Positions 36,801-49,239 of a stretch of DNA of 64,000 bases are shown in pieces. Each line of letters opens with the position of its first letter. The first letter of the stretch is position 1. The notes below the pieces were generated by a model that made no database searches, had not been told where the DNA came from, and saw only the letters and a list, made by a program, of their open reading frames with translations. This DNA comes from Oenanthe sinensis (Eukaryota > Streptophyta > Magnoliopsida > Apiales > Apiaceae), in the NCBI GenBank assembly GCA_028671895.1, contig CM053810.1, positions 61,877,501 to 61,941,500 of the forward strand, in the 5' to 3' direction. A program made the position numbers and the translations under genes.

Positions 36801-39800
36801 TTCGAATGGGAAAAGTTTTGGGCTTCTATGATAATTTATTTTTTCAAATATCATACACGTACTTTATTGAATGCAGGGCCGACCCTGAGGTACACATTTA
36901 AAAAAAAATTAATATATATATATATAGGCTAAGGTTGAAATATGAATTTATTATTAACGGGGAATTCGGAGAACCACTCTTAAAATAACTTAATTTCCGT
37001 AATTCGACCCGATCCAATTAATTATTAAGGTTTAATTATGTAAATTAGATGCTTAATTGAATGTTAATACATGTTAATAATTTTATAAAAATATTGTAAG
37101 TATGTTCTGTAAAATTATAGCAATACAAAATATAAAAGAAACATATTAAAAATATGTTTAAGAACATATTAAAAAATAAATAACATAACATATATTGACT
37201 AATATAGTATAGAACATAGAGCAGAACATGTTTATATTATAAAAAATATTATTTATTATATGGTTCCTCCAGTTTCCTATGTAAGAGGTTCCTCATAGAA
37301 CCTTACTATATATATATATATATATGAGTAACATTCTAGAGAATTTTTCATATAAAGTTAATGAGAGAATTATTATATATACAGACAGAATACATATATT
37401 TATCTTATTATTCATCAAATATAAGTATAAATAAATTCAAAATGAAGTAATATAAATTTTTTCTTTGAAAAAATATTAAAAATAACTCATAAAAAATAAT
37501 AAATAATTTATTGATTCTATAATAGAATCAAATCAACCCAAAGTGATTCTACAGTAGATTTAATTAAAAATTAATTTTTTTGCTTACCTTTTAAAGATTT
37601 TTTTTTTGTGAAGATTATATATGATTAATATTTTAGTGTAGAATCAAATTTTAAAATTATTTATAAGATTTTACATTAGAATCAAAGAATTCTCTACGTA
37701 ACTCTGTATAAGAGTGTTCTCTCTGAAATAATGGTATATATATATTATTTAGTTAAAGATTTACAAAGCCAATAATTTTTATAACATATAAATTAATAAT
37801 TTTAAATATATATTATTACAGGGCCTATAAAACTAAAAATAAGTACTAATTACATATGTGTGTGTGTATATGTATATATATATATATATAATATGTAAGT
37901 ATTCTAAAAAATTAGATAATTCATTATTTAAAAAAAATAGAGTTGAACTGTTATTCAGTTATATATATTATATCAAAATAATATTAATATACTATTTTAG
38001 GGTTAGTGAAAAATTGTGCAATGATCGAAAAACATGTCAAATTTTGTCTTTAAACTTATACTTTATGGCTTAATACTCATATAGACATGTATATATTGTC
38101 TTTATTAATTTTGATGTAAAAATTCATTCTTTTTCAAATTTTCAGTGAGAATTTTGGATTCAAGCTATTTATTTAAAATGTTATTACTTCTTTATAAACA
38201 ATTGTTTGAATTTTGATTTATATGATATTACCTAAAAAACAATCATCTCGATGTGAAAAGAAGGAAAAAAACGAGTTGGTAAATTAGAAGAGTCACAAAT
38301 AGGAGTTGTGGATATTTTTGTTATCGAAAAGTAGACTTTTCAAGCAAACTTGATAAAATTTTGGTGAAAATAAGTGAATATTTGGAAAAATGTACTGTAA
38401 ACTTCTGTTATATCATATGAAATTTTTTATAATTATACTGTGAAATTTTTTTTAGGGGTCCATTTAAGATTTTCGCCCCGAGATATCTGATAAGTGAGGA
38501 ATGACCCTTGTATTGAAAATCTTAAATGAAATATTAATTGTAGAACATATATGTCACATAATATAATACATAACATAATATAATACATATATGTTCTCCG
38601 ATGACTAATACATTTAAGATTTTTCATAATTTTTTGTCCATATCACTTTTTTTTTTGAGAATAAAGCAAACAGGACCACAGTATCATTGTTGATTAATTC
38701 ATTAAAAGTTGAATTGTCTTGTTTCATTTGAAAAAAGTTTCTCGGAAGTTTAGTAGAAATGTAGAATGACTTGGTAAATTACTCATTTAATACCAGAAAA
38801 TGCAGGGAATCATTATTCGTATATCTAAATTTAGAAGTTTCACAACCACTTCTCTGTGCTATTGTCATTTTCTTAGTAAATAAAATGTAATCTATTTCTC
38901 GTCTATATATACAAAAATCTCATTATTAAATACCTATATTCTTCCAAGGTTGTAAAGATTAATGGTAAATTTATACACCACCAAAAGTCCAAAACCCATA
39001 AAGTTATTCCTTCAGTTTAATAAAAAAATATCAAGAAACATACATCTTTTTGGTATTTAATTAACACATATCTTAAGACTTAATTAGTACTAGTAATTTA
39101 TTGTACATGGAAAAGAAAAGATGAAATTAAAAGCACTGGTGGAGAGAGAGAAAAGATTATAATACTAGTTAGAGAGAATAATAATAAGAAGAGACAACAG
39201 TTGTTGACAAACCTTTAAGTCATTGTTTGTTACTTTGTTATATACATGCTATGCCTGTCCATCTCTTCATTGTTGTAATTCTAGAGAGATACAGAGAGTG
39301 ATGAGAGAGAGTAATATACGTCTGCAGCTGATCAGACAGTGACCCACTAGATCATTGTAATTTATTTCTTAAATGGTACTACTACTTTTCTATGTGTTCA
39401 ATTGTGATAGCGAAAGTCATCCACTTTGATTGTATAATAGAATAATTATACTAGTATTCTACAACTCTTCTATATAGAATTTATGGGCTTGTTGTATAAT
39501 TGCATATAATCCTCTCCCTCTTGGAGCTTGACCCAATTGCAGACTCTGACTCTTCATGCCTTTCTGCTACTGATTCTTGATTTTCTTGTGGAACTTTCAA
39601 AAGGGTTGGTAGGCTTAACTTGGATTTTGGTAAATTTCTTTTCTTTTCAATATTATGATTCCTTTTTATATGTGTTATTGTATGATTAATCTCAATTATG
39701 CACACTGTTTCTCTTTTGGTAATTTCTTTATGATAAAAATCTGTGCTTTAAGTAAATTCTTCGGTCTTTAATCATTTTTTTTGGAGATTTTAAGTTTGAT

Positions 39801-40122
39801 GGGTGGTGGTCGTGGCTATTGTTGAAGTTATATATATGTATATGTGTATATATGGGTGGTGGTTCTTTCCTTTCTTTATTAGGCCTTGGTAAGATAGCTT
39901 CTTACTTGATGAGTTCCCAAGTCAACCTCAGCATTGGATTTCCTTAAATTGCTGTTAAATGTTGAGAGAGATTTTGCGACTCTCATCAGCTTAATGCTTA
40001 AAGGAGCCGATTTTAATGCTCTTACAAGTTATATAATTGAGATGCTTCTACTTTATCTTACAATTTATCATGAATTCCGTAACTTTTGTATCAGTTCAGC
40101 GGTGCTCGGTCTCGTTGCAGGA
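33874..40122. other. AT-rich repeat-bearing spacer
   Basis: About 6.2 kb, very AT-rich, with poly-AT runs near 35600, 36915, 37310 and 37870 and a Stowaway-like MITE at 36020-36252. A fragment at about 36875 (AGGGCCGACCCTGAGG) resembles the end of a decayed hAT-type element, but no partner end could be set. The left end is the chorismate mutase promoter. The right end, about 39250-40121, probably holds non-coding exons of the DUF863 gene, since an acceptor (GTTGCAG) lies two bases before its start codon. Confidence 0.55.
36020..36252. mobile_element. Stowaway MITE
   Basis: A 233-bp element flanked by TA (36018-36019, 36253-36254). Its ends CTTCCTTCGTCCC and, in reverse complement, GTCCCTCCGTCCC are the classic Stowaway (Tc1/mariner) termini. 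It is non-coding. Confidence 0.85.
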
Positions 40123-43100
40123 ATGGGAACTAAATTACATTCCAAAGCGTACTTTCCTGGATATTATTCGAGGGATCTTGGTAATGCAGGCAATGGGATG
40201 TGGGCACCCTATGATGAAGGCAAGAACTTTCAAAATGGGCAAATAAATGACTCATTCTTGGCAAGTTCATCTGTGGATAGGTACATAGGATACAACAAAG
40301 AAAAAGTGAGGCAAACTATATTGAAGCATGAATCGGTGTTTCAAGAACAGGTATGACTGTTTCGGTTTTGTTTTTTAATTAAGGAAGTTTGTCTTATATG
40401 TCATTTAAACTGATTTAATTTATTTTTATAAATTATTAAGATATAAGAAATTGTGTTGAGAACTAGGTTTTACTTTCTACAACTAGACAGACGTATCTAG
40501 TTCAACAGAATGAACTTATAAATTTATGCATTATGTTTACCTTTTACCCATTGAATGTCATTTATCTTCCAGCTTCAAGAACTCCACCGCCTTTATAGAA
40601 GGCAGAGGGAACTGATGAATGAGTTTGGAAGGAGAGAATCACACAAATCTTTGTTGCCTGCTGAGATGCCGAAACCTAGTTTTTTTACACTGCAAAACTC
40701 CTTTAAAGATGACAATAATCTATTTCGTGCCTCTGATTCTTACATTATAAAAGGTAAGCTATCCTCCTATGAGAAGATGCACTTGAAGGACTATGAATTT
40801 CTCAAGCCTGAATGCAAGTCTGAGAAAAAAATGGTTGAACTAGAAGTGAATCATGAAGTATACATGAAAGATGAAGGAAAACAGCGAGAAAGAACGTGTG
40901 GAGTGGATATGAATTTGTGTCCCGGAAGTGTTTCAAACAGCCAGAGCAACAGAGATGCTAATATATTTGTTTTAAATTCGAAGAGAAACAGTAAATTGAT
41001 TGACTTGAATGAACCAATACGGGTCGAGGAATCATCCACTCGAGGCCCTGTGAGGAATGTAGAATTATCTGTCAAACTCAGGGGGGACATAACAGAGCGG
41101 GATATATTTGGGAATTCAGGCTCAAAATCCCAGTCTCGGTCTAAAGAATCATACGGGAGCTGCCTTGGAGGAAAGGATGGAAGTAGTGTTTTCAACACTA
41201 TACAATCAGGGAGTGTCAAGAATGGAAATTGGCACTTAACTTGCAACTCTAAAGCTGGTATGGATATTTTAGTAGGTTTAGTTATTTGTTCTATGTTATC
41301 TGTGTGTTTCTTAAGCCTAATGATTTATGATATCATTTTGACTATAGGGCTCCTGCTTTCCACAAGCAATGCTTTCATTTATATCACCTAGAAAAAGGAT
41401 AGTTTCTTCCACCCTATCATGACCATATTTACCAAGTTTGCAAAGGCCATTTAGATAGAAATGAAGAGTAATAGGCTCAAATTTGAACTGTTTGATCAAA
41501 CTTTATGGAACGCCTATAACTTGTAAAGTGGAGTCATTATATTACAGCACTATATATTGAACAGCACTTCAGTAGAGAGAAAGAGGGAAGAAACATGTTA
41601 CTGACTAGTTTTTACAAGATAAATTAGTTTTTTTCCTATTGTTTAGTTAGTTGCTTGTTACTCAAGAGACAGAATTTTCAATTAGTACTTATTGAAACAT
41701 GACTAAATTGATGCTTGGTGATGGCATTCTACAAGCTGGAATTGAAGTTATTGTCTGTGTTAGTCTATATTTTACATGATTATGAATGACTGATTTATGT
41801 AATTTATCATTTAATTCTATTCCTATGTTATGTTGCTGCCAATAGTGGAATTAATTAAAAAATCTCCAATCATTATTACGTCACACTTAGGAATGGATAT
41901 TTTGGAGAGAATTATGTTCAAAATCTCATCCCTTCTATTCATCTCTCCCTTTAATCTAATTTTTTTCAAAGAAGTTGGGAAAAATATTTTATATGTTCCT
42001 CTCCTTTTTCTATATTTTCATCGCATCTTAACAGTGATGAAAAGTGTCAAGTATAGCACATCTAAGAGTGTATGATTGTTTTCATGATACTATGGTTTCA
42101 TATATTATGTTTTTTTAATCTCTGGAGGTTCAGCTTGCAGTAGAAAGTTGTACTTTAACTTTATTTGGCATTTAGTACTAAACTGTCAATAAAATATTTG
42201 ATTCTGCTCTTTTCAGGGCAAACAAGATTAGATGAACATACTTCCCTTGGTAAGATCACTGATGAGCGTCCATCTACATTCTTTGAATTATCACAAGCTG
42301 ATCCTAGGGAAAACCATGATGCTTTAAAATTATTCGTCTGTGATAGAGGCAATGAAGCCCCTCAGAGAATGAGAACAATTTTCGGTGTTCAAGTTTCTGA
42401 TGGAAACCAAAATAGATCCACTAATACTTGCTACTCGCCTAGTTCACGGCCCCTTATTCAACAATCTGATGCTATGGATTCCGAGCCTTCTTGTATTTCT
42501 CCCAGTAGAAAAATATGCAGTGCATTGGCCCAGAATATTGTGTCATCTCAGGATAATTCTGGCCATCGTACCTTGTCTCCTTTTACTGGGAGGCCTCCTA
42601 GTTCTTCCATGCAGATGCCAGAGCTTTCCGGAGACAAGAGCACCAATAATTTGAGTCTACGTCCGGGATCAAGTTTTGGGGCATCCCATCAGAGTGCACT
42701 TTGTTTTGGTACTCAATCAAACCTGAAACAGCATGGTTATTTGGATTTGAATACTTATGTTGCAGCTGCAAGTAATTTACAAAACAAGGTGGTTGCCCAA
42801 CACGATTCTGTTTTTGCAGATACAAAAATTCATAGTACTGACAAACAGATCAGAAAAGAAGTTACTTATCAAATGAGTTTGGACTCACTGCAGACTCACT
42901 CTCACCATTTCTTTAATAAAGCTGAAACTACAAAGGGTCCCTTCAAGGACTTCACATCAGCAACATGTGGTGCTGACTCTGAAAGAAAAAGAGCTGCTAA
43001 TTGCAACCCCAGAAATAACAGTAAAATGTCGGACACTTCTACTGTTCACGAGCCTGTGCCTCACTTTTCAAAGGGTTTGATTTCTCCAATATGTCCCTCC

Positions 43101-44174
43101 AAACCAATTCATGATGTGACCAAACTTGATTGTGATGGAGCCTCTGCAGTTTTGACCCAAAATATTAAATCTGTTAGCAAACGTGAAGACACATATCCAA
43201 TTGCAGATTATGGACTAAGCAATTATTCTTCTGGTCTGAGACCTCAGATAGATTTAAATTTGACTCTAAATGAAGAAGAAACTCCATCAACACCCTTTGT
43301 TCCGGCTGCGGTTGTGAAGATTGCAGCGACAGAGATTGATTTGGAGGCTCCATTTGTAACTGATGTTTCCTTTGAAGCAGATCTTTTAGAGAAGAAAATT
43401 GAGAAGTGCCCGGGAGTCTTGTTAGATGACTCTAAGTATGATGAACTTTCCAGAATTGCAGCAGAGGCAATAATCAACATCTCATCATCCCAGTTCAGTC
43501 TTCTTGATCCTACATGTCAGGTCCCAGACGCTTTGCCTCCTAAATGCCTCCTGTGGTTGTCCGAGGTTATTTCTTCGTACGAAGGAACTGATCATGAGAG
43601 TAAGATTACCGAAGTTGGTTTAATTAATGTGGATAAAACATTTGATGAGGAAACTGTTCCACAAGGTATGGATTACTTTGAGTTCATGACTCTAAAACTG
43701 GAAGAAACCAAGGTAGATGATTACTGTACTCACCCATATGTTTTGGACGTTTGTGACGAAGAAGACACTAGAGTTACTTCAGTAGCAAAACGGGGCCGAA
43801 AAAGACAAGCAAGAAGGGGAAGGCAGCTCAGGGACTTTCAAAGGGACATATTGCCTGGTCTTGTTTCTCTGTCACGGCGTGAGGTCACTGAGGATCTGCA
43901 GACCATTGAAGAGATTTTTAAAGCTTCAGGTCAGACTTGGCAGTCAGGTTTCTCACAGAGGAGAGCTGCTAGAAATGGTAGGGGGAGGAAGCGTTTGGTA
44001 GATATATCTCCTTCACAAACAGAAACATTAAGTTGCCTGCCTCCACCAGTACAACAGCCTACTTGTAGGGAATTGGAAGTTGAGGATAGAAATCTAACAG
44101 TGTGGGGAAAGAGAACGCGGCGTCTGCCAAGGCAGAGATGCTCTGGTAATCATTCTGCTATCTTAAATTGTTGA
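40123..44174 (+). CDS. DUF863 family protein with EAR-like motif
   Basis: Plant-specific protein of unknown biochemical role. Exons 40123-40350, 40573-41257 and 42217-44174 join in phase to 956 residues, near the usual length of this family. The start follows a 3' splice site by two bases and gives the conserved MGTKLHSKAYFPGYYS. Next come the HESVFQEQ and LQELHRLYRRQRELMNEF helices split by the first intron, LIDLNEP near 41000, and the C-terminal family block RGRKRQARRGRQLRDFQ ... LPGLVSLSRREV ... WQSG. At 43249-43270 the protein reads DLNLTLNEEE, an LxLxL EAR-type motif that in other proteins recruits TOPLESS co-repressors. The basic RGRKRQARRGR stretch could be a nuclear signal. A nuclear repressor-linked role is inference. 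No promoter motif could be supported. Confidence 0.88.
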
Positions 44175-44781
44175 CTCGCGATCTCGGAATCTCCAATTGA
44201 GAAATGACAGTCAAATTTGGAATCAAATCATGCGGGGTGCGGTTATACCAGATCCTATCGGAACTCCAATGTTGAGCTTTCTTGGAGGAGAGCAGTTAAG
44301 GATGAGTGACCCTGGGAAGTCCTCGTATTGTACCCCTTCACTTTTTCTTGGGAAAGAAGAGAGAAGGAATCAAGTCATGCGTTCTTGGCTTAATTTAGTT
44401 AGTGAGTTCTGCAGTCATTACTGTATTATGTTCTTTAAAAAATTATTCAGGGAGTGGTCAATAATAAAGAGGCCTTTTCAGGAATATAAACTCGACAATT
44501 ATTCACTGTCGGAGTGTAATATACACGGTGACATAGCGCATAAGACATTGATCCCCTATATAGGTCAAAAGGTTCTTTAATCTTCCCATGCTACACTGTA
44601 TAATCACACGGCAAGATTTTGGGTAAAATTTCAAATTAGTTAAACTGCCATTTGAATATGTCACCTAAAAATATAAAACAATACATTAAGTACACACCAG
44701 TTAGCTATGGCTCTAACAAGTTCAGGTTAAATCGCAGTTCTAAATTAGTGCATTTTGTTGGACGAGGCATACGTGAAAAAA
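44175..44781. other. DUF863 3' flank
   Basis: Probable 3' untranslated region and spacer up to the tRNA gene. The frame at 44197-44580 shows no recognisable family and is likely untranslated sequence. Confidence 0.5.
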
Positions 44782-44853
44782 AGGTCCTACCGGGAGTCGA
44801 ACCCAGGTCGCTGGATTCAAAGTCCAGAGTGCTAACCACTACACCATAGAACC
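44782..44853 (-). tRNA. tRNA-Gln (anticodon UUG), copy 1
   Basis: A 72-nt cloverleaf on the minus strand. The acceptor arms GGTTCTA and TAGGACC pair over seven bases (one G-U), the D-loop carries AGTGGTTAGCA (A box), the anticodon stem CTGGA/TCCAG encloses the loop CTTTGAA with anticodon TTG, and the T arm holds GGTTCGACTCC (B box). There is no intron and no encoded CCA, as expected in plants. Confidence 0.96.
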
Positions 44854-45702
44854 AAGAGTCGACAATAATAATATAATAATATTCTTATTAACTGGGAAAT
44901 TTAGGGTTTTACTGGAGATGACAAATCATCGTGGAGTCCAAGAACGGGAAAAGAAGGTAAGGGAGATATTTCATATAAACACACACATGCAGGACGAATT
45001 GAGCATGTTTATGTTTTTCTGTGGATATTGTTATTTATTATTGACAGATATGCGTGTCTTTTTATACTCGTTATTTATCAGCAAGTCAAATGCTGCTGCT
45101 ACCCCCCTTCATATATTGTTTTATAATTCTTGTTTGGTGATAGAATTAGAGGCTGTCAGTTGCACACTTGGTTTGGTGTAGGTGAATATGTGATTCCTTA
45201 TTCTGGGTTCTGATATGTTGTTCATTATCCCATAAATCAAACTCCCTCGAATACATAAATATAATATATATGGTCATGTTAGAGTACAAATTATTTTCAC
45301 TTATGAACTCGTTACAAATCACTAGTCTTGTACTCATATTGATGCAAACTTGGACACTCGTATGGCCGAATGGCAAATGGGCTTAAATTTACGTAGCTAG
45401 TTGTATTTAAATACAAAACTGTTTTGAGAATTGTGATATTATTATCCAGTGGTCTTTCCAATGTGAGGTTGGTGATTTGTGTAACTGTAATCGGTGATTT
45501 GTACTAATGTGATGGGTGGTTTATAGGCTATAGGGCTATGTAGTGGATTATGTATGACCTGTATCAATATTGTAAGACCCTCTTGCTACGTGGGAGTCTT
45601 CAGTCTTGTGCACTGACCACGGCCTTTAGTGTGTGTATATCATAATGCAAAGTTGCAAAGCCTAGTTGGGATTAAATAATGTTTGTTGAGTAACCAACTC
45701 AT

Positions 45703-45979
45703 CTAAAATCTTAATATGTAAAGAGACCGACTTATCACGATCATATATTATATTATAACATTCCACCTCACTCAAAAACCCATTTTTGGGTCGAAGAGTG
45801 GATCACGGGCGCCCATTTTTGGGACAGTAACTTGACTTTCGTGTCCATAATAAATTAGGAGATTATTGGGGGTGGACTCACAGAGACCCTTTCTAATACC
45901 AATGTTAAATTACCAGTTCTCCTCAAAAATCAAGGTATTACGATACCGACTCATTAGGATCATATATTATATTATAACA
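45703..45979. mobile_element. Short non-autonomous repeat with terminal direct repeats
   Basis: Near-identical ends, GATCATATATTATATTATAACA, occur at about 45739-45760 and 45958-45979, each preceded by an AGACCGACTTAT-like stretch. They enclose about 165 bases including AGTGGATCACGGGCGCCC. The element resembles a common dispersed plant repeat I have seen in other genomes, possibly a TRIM or solo-LTR derivative; family uncertain. Confidence 0.5.
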
Positions 45980-46577
45980 ATATTGACTTTTTAATACCTT
46001 GTTTGGCTTATCTATACTTCACCTTATAAGTTGAAAGTTATATACATTTTTCAACTTATAAACTAGTTGTTAGATAAAAACAACCAAAATCTACTAATTA
46101 TGCTGCCCGGAGAGGAAGTTACTTTGCATTCCATATTTAATGAGTTTATTAATCAAATGAATTGAAAGTCTGAAAGTGGTCTCGTCTTGAAAGTATAGTA
46201 AAAGTTACTCTCCTGGCAACTGCCTTAGACTGGTTATGCTATCGGTTACTGCTTGTTTTCAGTTTTATTGTGAATTAATATTACAATTTTATAAAACTGA
46301 ATTAATATTACAATATGTGATCATCCTCCTAAAACTCGTGGAAAATGGGATTACTAACCATTTCATAGAATTCTTTATTTGCCTGGAACATCCCATGGCA
46401 TCCTTATTTGCATCATATTATAAATTGTGGGCGTTATTTAGCTTACAAAATCTATTTATTGATTTACAGTCAGTAGTATTTTTTTTATATTGATCTATTT
46501 TATCAACCATGTGAACCTTTACTCTACAACATAGCATGCATGTTTAATTACTTCCGAGTTACATGGGAAATAAAAAG

Positions 46578-46649
46578 AGGTCCTACCGGGAGTCGAACCC
46601 AGGTCGCTGGATTCAAAGTCCAGAGTGCTAACCACTACACCATAGAACC
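46578..46649 (-). tRNA. tRNA-Gln (anticodon UUG), copy 2
   Basis: Identical in sequence over all 72 positions to the gene at 44782-44853, with the same orientation, so both arose by local duplication. All cloverleaf arms pair and both internal promoter boxes are intact. Confidence 0.96.
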
Positions 46650-47544
46650 ACTTGATGTTGACATGTCTTGGGGATAGTAATAATACCTAGACACCTAATT
46701 GTTTTGGACTAACTGAGAATGTTCTAAGCTCTGGGTTAATGACAAATCGCAGCAGGGAAAACAAGTTTAAGATATTATTTTCTAGTTTTCCACGGTATCT
46801 ATAATTTCATAAAACACACATTGCAGGATAAATTAGGCACAATGTGTTTGTTATAGATTTTATTAAATGTCAATTTCGTGTCTTTTTAAATTCTTTATTC
46901 ATCTACAAATGAACTGCTGCTTCCTTTATTGTTTTAGTTTTCGTCTGGTGATAGAAGCTGTCAGGTCAGCGAACTTGGTTTGGTCTGTGAAATTCTTTTT
47001 TCTGATCTCCAATATTTTCTTTATTATCTTGCAAGTAAATTCATATACATACTGTAATACGAAGCTGGTTGGCATGATATTATTCTGACATTGACCTGTT
47101 TAACATTTTCCTGCTGCCTGAAGAGGAAGTACTTTCACTCACACCCAATAATTTTTTTTGGACTGACATTAAGTTCATTTCAACACAGGGATACGCTTTT
47201 ATTACTTATTAGTGACTTGTCCCTGATTCTTACTTTATAGCCAATGTTAAATGAGTATTTAATCAAGTAAATTGAAAGCGGCCGAGTCTTCAAAGTATAT
47301 TTTTAGTTATTTATTTGGCAACCCCTTGGACTAATTATGCAACTATCTTATATGCAGATATATTTATGCTCACCATTGCTTGTTTTCATCATTATGTTAG
47401 GAATTAATATTTCCATATGCGATCACCTGTACATGGTTGTTTGACAGTGCGTAGTTTAGTTTATAATATTCTGACAGATCTCCAAAAAAAATTCAATTGC
47501 AAATGGAATCACTTTTGATGTCATTTCATTGAGGTGTCTCTCTG

Positions 47545-47632
47545 CCTACTTGCATTTGTAGTTCGAAATGTGTTTATTATAAGATGACATCCTTACTTGC
47601 ATTGTAGTTCGAAATGTGTTTATTATTAGCTT
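47545..47632. repeat. Short tandem duplication, about 42 bp
   Basis: TACTTGCATTTGTAGTTCG and TACTTGCATTGTAGTTCG, both followed by AAATGTGTTTATTAT, lie next to each other 3' of the glycosyltransferase gene. Confidence 0.8.
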
Positions 47633-47748
47633 AAAAATCTGTTTACCTTTTGTAAAAGATTGTTTGAAACATTAGACATTATAATACTATTGAAGTTCAA
47701 CTTCTTTTGAATTCAACAAGATGACAGATATTATAATTGATATGTGGG

Positions 47749-49131
47749 TCAGAATGTTTTAATTGACTTGCTCTTCCATATCCGGATAAGTTCAATCACC
47801 CCTTTGTAGGAACTACCACCTTCTGCTACTGCTGCTCGAGCATTTTCTCTGATTTTTACCACTTGTGCTCTTAACAGTTCATTACCCATAACCTCTCTAA
47901 TCTTTTCGCTGATTTCCATCCCTTTTACCACCATTTCACCTCCCCATCCCCAATTTTCAGCCCATATTCCTAGCCCTGCTCTACTCAATACATATGCGTT
48001 CATCTTTTGGTCTCCATGTTGGGGCCAAGCTAAAATCGGAACACCATGCCATGCGGCCTCAGTAACAGAATTCCATCCACAGTGACTTAAAAACCCACCA
48101 ACTGATGGGTGACTCAATATCTGCTCTTGATTCACCCATTGGTTAACCACCAATCCTTTATTCTTCCCCTTCGTCATAAACTCCTCGCCAACCAGCTCAT
48201 CTAACGACTTGTCATCCTCTCTATCAACTTTATTTTCCTTTACTACCCAAATAAACCTACGCTCACTCCTCAGCAATCCGTCAGCCAGTTCCTTAATTTG
48301 CTCCCCTGAAATGGCAGTCCTGCTCCCAAAGCTTACAAACACAACTGAATTCATTGGTTGACCATCAAGCCATGTTAGTGACTGGCTCCTCTCGAAATCG
48401 CATGGTGCAAATGGCCCTATGGATGTCACTAGTGGCAACATTATTACTACTTCACCAGCATTGAGTGCTGCCAATGGTTCTTGCTCAAATCTTTCAAATG
48501 TATTGATTAGTATTCCATCTGCTTGTAGCATTGCTTTACCATTCTCCATAAATTGGGTCCTGAACAAGTTATCCTTCTCAGAAAGTAATGGTGGAGGAAT
48601 CCATGATACCGGTAGAGGCTGCGTACCTGGGATCATAAAATGACCGCTCTCTCCTCTTGAGCCAGCAATGGCATGGAAGGAGAGAAACAGTGTTGACATG
48701 TGGGCAGATGATGTGAAGAGGACATAGTTAGGAAGGTTAAGGGCTTGTGTCACCGGGATAATGGTAGAGGCTAAGCTCATGTCTGTGATGAGAGAAGAGA
48801 GAGATGGAGATATAGAACATAAAATGGGCGAAAGAAGGTGAGAAGAGCGACGGATGGCTTCATATTGAATATAAAAAGGATCTTCGGAAGGGGCATCAAA
48901 TGGTTTGAGAGGAAGTTGTGATGCCATTATTTGAGGGTAAGTAGAAAAGAAGCAAGACAGAGTCTGAGATTCAGCTAGTGAGACTGTTGGATGTGCCGTG
49001 ATCAAAGTGACCCTAACGTTGTGGGATATGAGTGAAACAGCAAGACGAAGAAAGGGTGTTAGATGTCCCATGCCGGAGCTGGGAATCAGAGCTACATGGG
49101 CATTACAGTTTTGGTTATCAGAATTTGCCAT
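47749..49131 (-). CDS. UDP-glycosyltransferase, probably UGT708-type C-glycosyltransferase
   Basis: Intronless 460-residue family 1 glycosyltransferase that moves sugar from UDP-sugar to a small acceptor in the cytosol. The N-terminal half has SSGMGHLTPFLRLA with the catalytic His at residue 23, and LITDMS with a candidate partner Asp near 117. The C-terminal PSPG donor box spans about residues 325-368: it starts WVNQEQILSHPSVGGF, has SHCGWNSVTEAAWHGVP and ends AWPQHGDQ; a final Gln is usual for glucose donors. WVNQEQ, EAAWHGVP and HGDQKMNA look most like the UGT708 group, which makes flavonoid C-glycosides from 2-hydroxyflavanones or dihydrochalcones. The subfamily and C- rather than O-transfer are inferred from resemblance. 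Three W-box cores lie 78-108 bases upstream of the start. Confidence 0.88.
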   Translation of the reverse strand: MANSDNQNCNAHVALIPSSGMGHLTPFLRLAVSLISHNVRVTLITAHPTVSLAESQTLSCFFSTYPQIMASQLPLKPFDAPSEDPFYIQYEAIRRSSHLLSPILCSISPSLSSLITDMSLASTIIPVTQALNLPNYVLFTSSAHMSTLFLSFHAIAGSRGESGHFMIPGTQPLPVSWIPPPLLSEKDNLFRTQFMENGKAMLQADGILINTFERFEQEPLAALNAGEVVIMLPLVTSIGPFAPCDFERSQSLTWLDGQPMNSVVFVSFGSRTAISGEQIKELADGLLRSERRFIWVVKENKVDREDDKSLDELVGEEFMTKGKNKGLVVNQWVNQEQILSHPSVGGFLSHCGWNSVTEAAWHGVPILAWPQHGDQKMNAYVLSRAGLGIWAENWGWGGEMVVKGMEISEKIREVMGNELLRAQVVKIRENARAAVAEGGSSYKGVIELIRIWKSKSIKTF

Positions 49132-49208
49132 TTTTCTTCCGGGAATGTAAATGATCAGTGTAATTTTGAAAATTTATGTAAATTTACAAGATTCTAGTTT
49201 TGCAAATA

Positions 49209-49239
49209 GTCAAACCTGGCAACTAGCTTTGACTTTGAC
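49209..49239. promoter_or_regulatory. Cluster of three W-box cores upstream of the UGT
   Basis: TTGAC cores at 49209-49213 (reverse strand), 49229-49233 and 49235-49239 fall within 31 bases, 78-108 bases upstream of the UGT start codon. Paired W-boxes are typical WRKY targets in stress-responsive promoters. Function is inferred from position only. Confidence 0.5.

Larger units (their letters stand above)
44854..47470. repeat. Diverged tandem duplication around the tRNA-Gln genes
   Basis: The sequence to the right of each tRNA shares ordered matches. Examples: AAACACACACATGCAGGACGAATT at 44978 against 46813, CGTGTCTTTTTA at 45053 against 46878, GGTGATAGAA...GCTGTCAG at 45136 against 46945, GAGGAAGT at 46113 against 47125, AAATTGAAAG at 46158 against 47269, and GCTTGTTTTCA at 46251 against 47379. 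Copy 1 is longer because it holds an inserted repeat near 45703-45979. No protein gene is visible. Confidence 0.7.

Noticed and set aside
36875..37830. Possible hAT-type element between AGGGCCGACCCTGAGG and CAGGGCCTATAAAAC
   Set aside because: The two ends are not convincing inverted repeats and no target duplication was found.
44197..44580. 127-codon frame after the DUF863 stop
   Set aside because: No domain or conserved motif; best explained as 3' untranslated sequence.
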